From the NCBI GenBank assembly GCA_014607495.2, contig CP053150.1:14466495-14530494 (forward strand): DNA of 64,000 bases, in the 5' to 3' direction. The stretch is from Carposina sasakii (taxonomy: Eukaryota > Arthropoda > Insecta > Lepidoptera > Carposinidae). Within the stretch, counting starts at the first letter, position 1; each line of letters begins with the position of its first letter. Below the pieces are notes generated by a model. It saw only the letters and a program-made list of their open reading frames with translations. It was not told the DNA's origin and did no database searches. The position numbers and the translations under genes were made by a program. Shown here piece by piece: positions 58,232-64,000 of the stretch.

Positions 58232-58781
58232 CACTGGCGGCTCGTCCTAAGGAGCGCTGGTGCAGTGCACTCCCACCACGAAGATAACATAGGCAATCTA
58301 TATTTCTCTATATTTATAATTATCTTTCAATTCTACGATGTTTATACAATAGTGGCTACGCGTTCGTCTCAAGTAAGTTGTAATCTTATGTATCTAGTGG
58401 AGCGCTAGCGATCGCGCTCCAAAGAAACGAAATTTGGTACGATTCCTAGTACTGTATTCAATGAGTGCGAAAGAGACATACCGACATAGGCCGGCGCGTG
58501 AAACAGAAGATTTCGTATGAAAAATTTGCCTAATCTGGAGCGCCGCTCACATTAATTCGTAGTGTGCGTATGCGGCCCCTAGATGACGCTTAGTCCGAGT
58601 TAGAACGCTATATGGTTGTCTTTAATGTGTTTCATTAGCTCATCTGAATTTTAATAAGAGTGGGGATAGATTCATTCGTTAAGAGAGTGAACACGCGCGG
58701 CATTTCCAAACTGTAATTTTGCATGCGCTCATATTAAAAAAAATGTGAACCCCCATCTAAAAATGTCAGTAGCCGCCACTG
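58232..58781. mobile_element. hAT-type MITE, family 1, copy 2
   Basis: The ends CACTGGCGGCTCGTCC and GTAGCCGCCACTG match the copy at 1002. Perfect 8-bp target duplications (cttacggg) are at 58224-58231 and 58782-58789. It is 550 bp with no transposase frame. Confidence 0.9.
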
Positions 58782-58796
58782 CTTACGGGTATACAA

Positions 58797-59762
58797 TAAA
58801 GCTGTAACAAACCGTATGTATTCGTTACTGAGTAACGGGTACTGCATCTAGTACCGAGTAACGAAACGTTACCCAGGAATTCGTCTCGTTACTCGCATGT
58901 TTCGTATCATGGTATTTATTTATTTACTCTTAGGGAACATTTACAGCAGTATAGTATCAATAACTTAAAGAATATCCATATATACTATGCCAATTACAAA
59001 TCTCCACGTATAAATATTTAATATTAAAGAGGTAGGTGTGATCATATACCTAATATAAGACACTTGAATAAAAAGACCAACTGCCGATGTCCGATAACAG
59101 CAATATACCTAGGCATAGCTGCCCAACACTAACAATTATATCACAGACCTTCAAGAACATCACTGCAAAAATAATTTACATACAGATAATAATAATAGTG
59201 TCATTTCTAAGAAAAGAAAAACAAAATAGCAGACATATATGTATCAAGTATATGCCTATTTTTCCGCACGATAGAAAGAAAGAAAAAAAAAAGTAAGAAG
59301 AGGTTCAAGGTCTGCAGGTACCATGGGTATTTTTCGTATAATACTCGTACACTGTTTCGGATCGCAAGTGGTGTATTGATACGTTTGTTTTTGATCGTAT
59401 GGTCTACCAATACGCGTGATGCGGTTCATTTAAATCGCTTACTTCAAAGAACGGGGATTAGGTTTGTTTAAAGTACTTAAATATATTTTTTTGAAATGAC
59501 AAAGATTTTTACTGTTTCGTACTATTCTTTGTAATATAATTTAAGTTTGTGATTAAAATTTTCTAAATAGTAAATCCATTGCAAATTTGGTATATTACGT
59601 CGACAGTTCACGTCGATTCGACTGGTTACCATACTACAGTTACTATACCATATGCGGTATCAGAAGTAACGAGTTCGGTAACGATACGATAGTAACGAGT
59701 ACTCATGGTCAAAGTAACGAATACATACGGGTACGCTTTTATTCGTTACTTTTACACCTCTA
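58797..59762. mobile_element. hAT-type non-autonomous element (TAGAGGTGTAAAAG type)
   Basis: The left end TAAAGCTGTAACAAA approximates the complement of the right end (GTTACTTTTACACCTCTA). Inner inverted stretches (GTATGTATTCGTTAC) also match. Perfect 8-bp duplications (gtatacaa) are at 58789-58796 and 59763-59770. The element sits one base beyond the right target duplication of the preceding hAT MITE. Confidence 0.8.
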
Positions 59763-59807
59763 GTATACAATGGATATACCTACCTATATAGTAATCAAAC
59801 AACGGTC

Positions 59808-59945
59808 ACCAACCTGCCAGCCCAGCGTGGTGACTATGGCAAAACCCTCCTATGGCAGGCATTAGCATTAGCATTAGCCTTGTGGCGTGCCCTGGTGGAG
59901 GCCTACGTCCAGCAGTGCACTGTTATAGGCTGAAGAAGAAGAATC
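59808..59945 (+). pseudogene. RTE-clade LINE 3' fragment
   Basis: Contains CCTTGTGGCGTGCCCTGG and GAGGCCTACGTCCAGCAG (frame ALWRALVEAYVQQ..VIG stop), ending in GAAGAAGAAG. A short GCATTA duplication (GCATTAGCATTAGC) lies inside. It ends 15 bp from the candidate leader exon. Confidence 0.65.
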
Positions 59946-59959
59946 AAACAAATACTTAC

Positions 59960-60025
59960 ATGTGCCCGTGTGCGGCTCCAGGTTGCGCGTTACCGCCCCA
60001 CAGTAAAGCCGCTCGCCGAACCGCC
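59960..60025 (-). other. krz: Candidate 5' leader exon of beta-arrestin
   Basis: A 66-bp GC-rich segment with a strong acceptor (TTTGTTTGTTTCAG) and a strong donor (CACAT|GTAAGT) on the minus strand. The first arrestin coding exon has its own acceptor at 56755-56757, with 24 bases before the ATG, so an upstream exon must exist. Spliced together the frame stays open but has no ATG, so this is best read as 5' untranslated. One other frame (FGERLYCGAVTRNLEPHTG) is also open, so an exon of an unknown neighbouring gene cannot be excluded. Confidence 0.45.
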
Positions 60026-61675
60026 CTGAAACAAACAAATACATTGCTTTACATAAATAAAGAAATTAGTATTTACTTAAACACATTAATATACTTCCAC
60101 AGCGTTCCCTAAAGTCTTGTACCGTGGGTAAAAGTTCTAACCAGTTAGAGCTTTTGACACGTGCCTTGCAAGCCGAAGATCTTGAATAAAATGGTAATCA
60201 TCTACCTATATACCACCTCATATATTTTAATATAGGACCTACCAAAGAATTTTAAAATAAAAAAAATATTGATACAATAGGCGACTTTCTATAAAATAAT
60301 TGGTAAACTTATATCAAAATGACTTTCGAAAGAAACCATATTTCTCCAACAAAGGGGAGAAAAGAAACTAAGCTAACAAAACGTTATTTGAAACTGCCTT
60401 CGGCACATAAGCACGTGCCGAACTTGGAGGCAAGTTTCTTACCTCTTGGGATATCGAGTCCAAAATACACTGACATACGTAAAACCACACCGTCACAGAT
60501 GCTACGCAAGATAACTTTAAAAACACAAAATTTTACGCGATAAACCCGCGGATCGTAATCAGATACTTGTGCTAACAAGTTTGCGATAAAAAAAGTTAAG
60601 TGCCTAGTACTAAAATAACTTCAAAGGTGAAGTTTTTAGGAAGGTAGGTATGCGATAGTCTAAACATGATAATGAAGCAAAAACTTGAAGTTTGTTTTTT
60701 TAAGAAGTCTGAGGTTACGTTCTAGCTAAGTAAACATTAGTCTAGGGAGAAATATTGTTCACATAATTAGGGATGTAGTTAGTGTAAACTAAAACCGAAA
60801 TCGATGAGGTAAAACTAGATATAAATTCACAAACTATTAGGTACCCCTATCTCACTGCCACAGATGTTTGTGTGAAGTTTCTCGGGAACTTTCTTACTTA
60901 CTCTAGCCGGTGGATGTATACCCCATTTGGCCACGTCACCTGACTTATTAAATAAAACAGACTGTGTAGCACACAACAAAATAACATCTATTTCACTATG
61001 GGTGCGCCCACCACCGGGCCCTACACCCTCCACTGACCCTCGGATCTGATCTCATAACTGCGAAAACAAGCACTTGCACTAACTACAATCGCCACGAGAC
61101 ACCTACAAATTACAAACGCCTAATACAATTTCATTTAACAAACTATTTGTTGAAATATATATTTATAACTCTGTCTGACTTAAAAATCTTTTATGGTAAA
61201 TGATACTTTACACATAAAATCACCCCTTCTTCCCGCAGGGGTAGGCAGAGAACACGGACATCCATTCCACACAGTTCCTGACTAATCCTGATACAGTTCT
61301 TTAGCTTCTCTTCGTTTACGGTAATACACCTATGCATTGTGTAATTGTGCATCCTAGGATGCACCAAACGAAAATGAGAAAATTCCCGAATATATTTGCT
61401 ATTGCTTTATAAAGTTCACGTATCACACAACCACGCATATAAATCGATAGAGAATCTCGTGTTTGAAACGAATGAAGGCAATAATTAATTCATATGGACT
61501 AATTAGTTTTGGCCACTGCCTGCCAGTAACATTTAGGTCAATCTGTATGGAAGGTTATAGTAGAAATTAATAATATAGCTTTTTTTAATTCAATACTTCT
61601 CAATGGCAAATTGATAATGTTCAGAGATAACATTAAAACATTTTGAAGTACTTATATGTTTATTTTGCAGAGTTA
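60026..61675. other. Intergenic or upstream region with repeat scraps
   Basis: AT-rich DNA holding the inverted copy of the 53215 repeat (60990-61075) and a retroposon tail fragment (61225-61290, CCGCAGGGGTAGGCAGAGAA). No gene seen. Confidence 0.5.
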
Positions 61676-61848
61676 AGGTGGGTTCCCACGGTGCGTGATA
61701 TTACGGACGGACGCGCACCAGCCCGCACCACGGATCGTGGGAAACGGAGGGTCCGTGGTAATACAGACGCGTCCGTGGTGCGCGTCCGTCCGTAGCTGTC
61801 GGCGCGTCCGCGTCCGTCCGCGAAATCACGCACCGTAGGAAGCTACCT
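61676..61848. mobile_element. GC-rich MITE, PIF/Harbinger-like
   Basis: The termini AGGTGGGTTCCCACGGTGCG and CGCACCGTAGGAAGCTACCT are imperfect inverted repeats of about 25 bp. TTA flanks both sides (61673-61675, 61849-61851). The interior is full of GTCCGTCCG and CGCGTCCG motifs that pair with each other. The 3-bp TTA target points to PIF/Harbinger. Confidence 0.75.
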
Positions 61849-63442
61849 TTAGACTAAAGTTACAAGATGGATTTGTAAAATTCGTAATTATTTCTTACAA
61901 GAAAGAAAACGAAGTTAAAAGGAAATATGTTACGGCTGAGCAGGCTTTAACAGTTTTGCTTTGTTTCGACTTTTCTAAGACGCAATACTCGATTTTTACA
62001 GTTGCAAATGAGATAACTATAATATAAACAATATAAAAGAAAACTATGAGTAATCGTAAAAAACATCCACAATAACATGTTATATTTGCCTGTAACCGAA
62101 GCAGACTGAGCTCAGCAGTAAAACAACAAACTAGTAACATAAATAATTTCCGTACAGTGCAATTTTATGTGATCATATCGCAGTGTCTTCAGTGTATTTG
62201 TCACCATTAAAGCGTCAGATCACTCAATAAAACACAGCGTCTTGCAGCACGGATCAATCGTAATCAAATGTAGGTTGCCATCTCCTTGGAAGGAAGTAAC
62301 CCATCTAACACCTAACATAATATGTAAATGTGGTGCCGCTCTCCGGTGTCATGCGTCAAATTAGAGAAGATAGGAGATAGAGGCCACTCTGTGTTTAGGT
62401 AATGGTTTGATTGGTAAAGTTACCAAGGCAAAATACGCAGTAATTTCGTACGAAGGATTCAAAAATTACATCTTGTTCTAAAATTATTGTTAAGAGAAAT
62501 TATCCTGGGAATTTAATTAATAAAAAATTTTATATTGCATTACACCTATTAGGTAGGCATTACCATTCGGCGGAAGTTCAAATATCCAAAGCTCGCTCAC
62601 CACTGCACCAAGTCCTACTAGGTTTCGATTCGACTGAACCAAAGGGGGGTGTCGTCTTGATCTTAGAGATCTTAGATAAAGTACCTAAAATAATAGATGC
62701 TCTATATAATAAGAGAGGAATCGTTTGAGGCTCATCATCACTGACACGTTTGATCCAATAGGAAGCCTTCATTTTCACGCGAGTGTCAAATCACGTGATG
62801 GATTCCAACTGCTATTGAAACAGACCGCTATTAGAGTGTTGAGACAACAAACGTCGATGCCAAACGATGTTACATTGACTAAACGCCCAGGGCATCGGAT
62901 ACAACTGTAACATCACTCGGAATCCTCATACTCCTTTATCGAAGAGACTAAGATATATATTTTGACGTGTCCGGAGGCCTCGATTGCGATTTGATACAAT
63001 TTGACACGTGATCACACGACCTCCGCCGACGGTCATGACAGGGGACGATAATCGGATTGCCATCTATCTCGCCTTGTTACTGACACCATGACGAAAAGGG
63101 AGGTAACGTAATTTCATGTAAGCGCTTCACCCGCATTCTAGGGTACATTTCACCGAGAATTATTTATCGGAATTAGACAAACAACTTGCAACTAGTAGGG
63201 AATAATGGGATAAGGGGAGTACTAAATAGATATTTTAGAAATGAGAATGATCTCAATTTCACATTCATTTACTCTACCGCCAACGTCGAATGTAATCATT
63301 AACGTCTGTCCCTAGACGTGACTCTGGAATCTCCTTCATGATCCTGCAGTTCTGGCTACCCCGTTTCGTGAACCACAGACGCGTGTGTTAGGTATGTATG
63401 CTATGTAACTCGACCGTCAAACGAATGGTATATATTTCAAAC
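61849..63442. other. Right-hand flank, no features recognised
   Basis: AT-rich sequence with no exon, RNA gene or repeat that I can support on either strand. If krz has further upstream exons or a promoter, they may lie here or beyond the window. Confidence 0.45.
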
Positions 63443-63720
63443 TAGTGGACGCCCGCGACTCCGTCCGCGTGGACTGCAGAAAAAACAAAATGTCGAAATT
63501 ATCCGGGATAAAAATCACAATATATTCCTGAAAACTGCATCGAAATCGGTTCAGCCGTTCCTGAGATTAGCGTGCACAAACGCACAGACAAACAGACAAA
63601 AATTCCAAAAATCATTATTTTGGGTACTATTGCGTTGATAAAGGTCTCCTATAATATTTTTTCTCATATATCTTCCATGTACAGACAGCGATCCGTTACA
63701 TTTTTATTATATGTATATAG
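63443..63720 (+). repeat. Interspersed repeat family A, copy near the right edge
   Basis: Begins GTGGACGCCCGCGACTCCGT and runs through GAAATCGGTTCAGCCG, TGAGATTAGCGTGCACAAAC and GATCCGTTACATTTTTATTA. It is the cleanest copy of the family seen also at 2907 and inverted at 31028. The last 280 bp of the window hold nothing recognisable. Confidence 0.7.
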
Positions 63721-64000
63721 ATTGTTTATACAAATCTTTGTTATTAAGTAGTTAAATGATATTTATGCTGATTTAAGATACCGTAGTTATTAATTTTCCT
63801 ACATATTTCATTATGGTAGACAGCCCCGTATATAAGGAACTAGTATAGCTACCACGATTAATCAAGGTTTTACTTCCTCGTAGTATCATCTCGGCGGCAG
63901 TAAAAAATAATATTACCTACTCTATGTTGCAAGCTCAAAATATTAAACGTATAACGAGGGAGAGCCAATATGAGTGTGTAGTTTTTTTTATTTTGTGGCT

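Overview
The window is nuclear DNA from an insect, most likely a moth or butterfly. The evidence is compact GC-rich exons in AT-rich introns, canonical GT-AG splicing, insect-type genes, and dense short interspersed elements of kinds common in Lepidoptera (tRNA-headed SINE, RTE and jockey LINE tails, hAT and TTAA MITEs). Nothing bacterial is present: no operons and no CRISPR.

Three conserved multi-exon genes fill it. (1) Bases 1-14750, plus strand: the 3' part of a KIF21-type kinesin, with a regulatory coiled coil, a low-complexity linker and a C-terminal WD40 propeller. The motor lies upstream of the window. (2) Bases 33020-19886, minus strand: complete U2SURP/SR140, a U2 snRNP-associated splicing factor with RRM, SURP, CID, cwf21-like and Arg/Glu-rich tail regions. 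It converges on the kinesin gene across a 5.1 kb intergenic interval that holds a tRNA-like sequence and a GC-rich exon-like island. (3) Bases 56730-45161, minus strand: complete non-visual beta-arrestin (kurtz type), 413 aa, with one GC-AG intron, a candidate upstream leader exon at 60.0 kb and a candidate alternative terminal exon at 45.5 kb. A possible small two-exon gene lies antisense inside an arrestin intron at 51.7-52.5 kb. Its reading frame is interrupted by a MITE.

Between U2SURP and arrestin sits a nest of transposons. A TTAA-flanked piggyBac-like element (34399-41012) was invaded by a full-length Ty3/gypsy retrotransposon (35008-40695). The retrotransposon has identical 288-bp LTRs, a GTGT target duplication and one intact 1547-aa Gag-Pol frame, so it arrived recently. 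At least five MITE families with legible target duplications are scattered through introns and intergenic DNA.

The most unusual features are at splice boundaries. U2SURP has a six-copy 40-bp array made from its own exon-intron junction, so six candidate 5' splice sites lie in a row and only the first gives a family-length protein. A kinesin exon end is partly duplicated downstream. A hAT MITE inserted a few bases from a U2SURP splice donor, and a truncated LINE abuts a kinesin splice acceptor. Exon coordinates were worked out by eye from reading phase, splice consensus and family similarity. No alignment or expression data were available.
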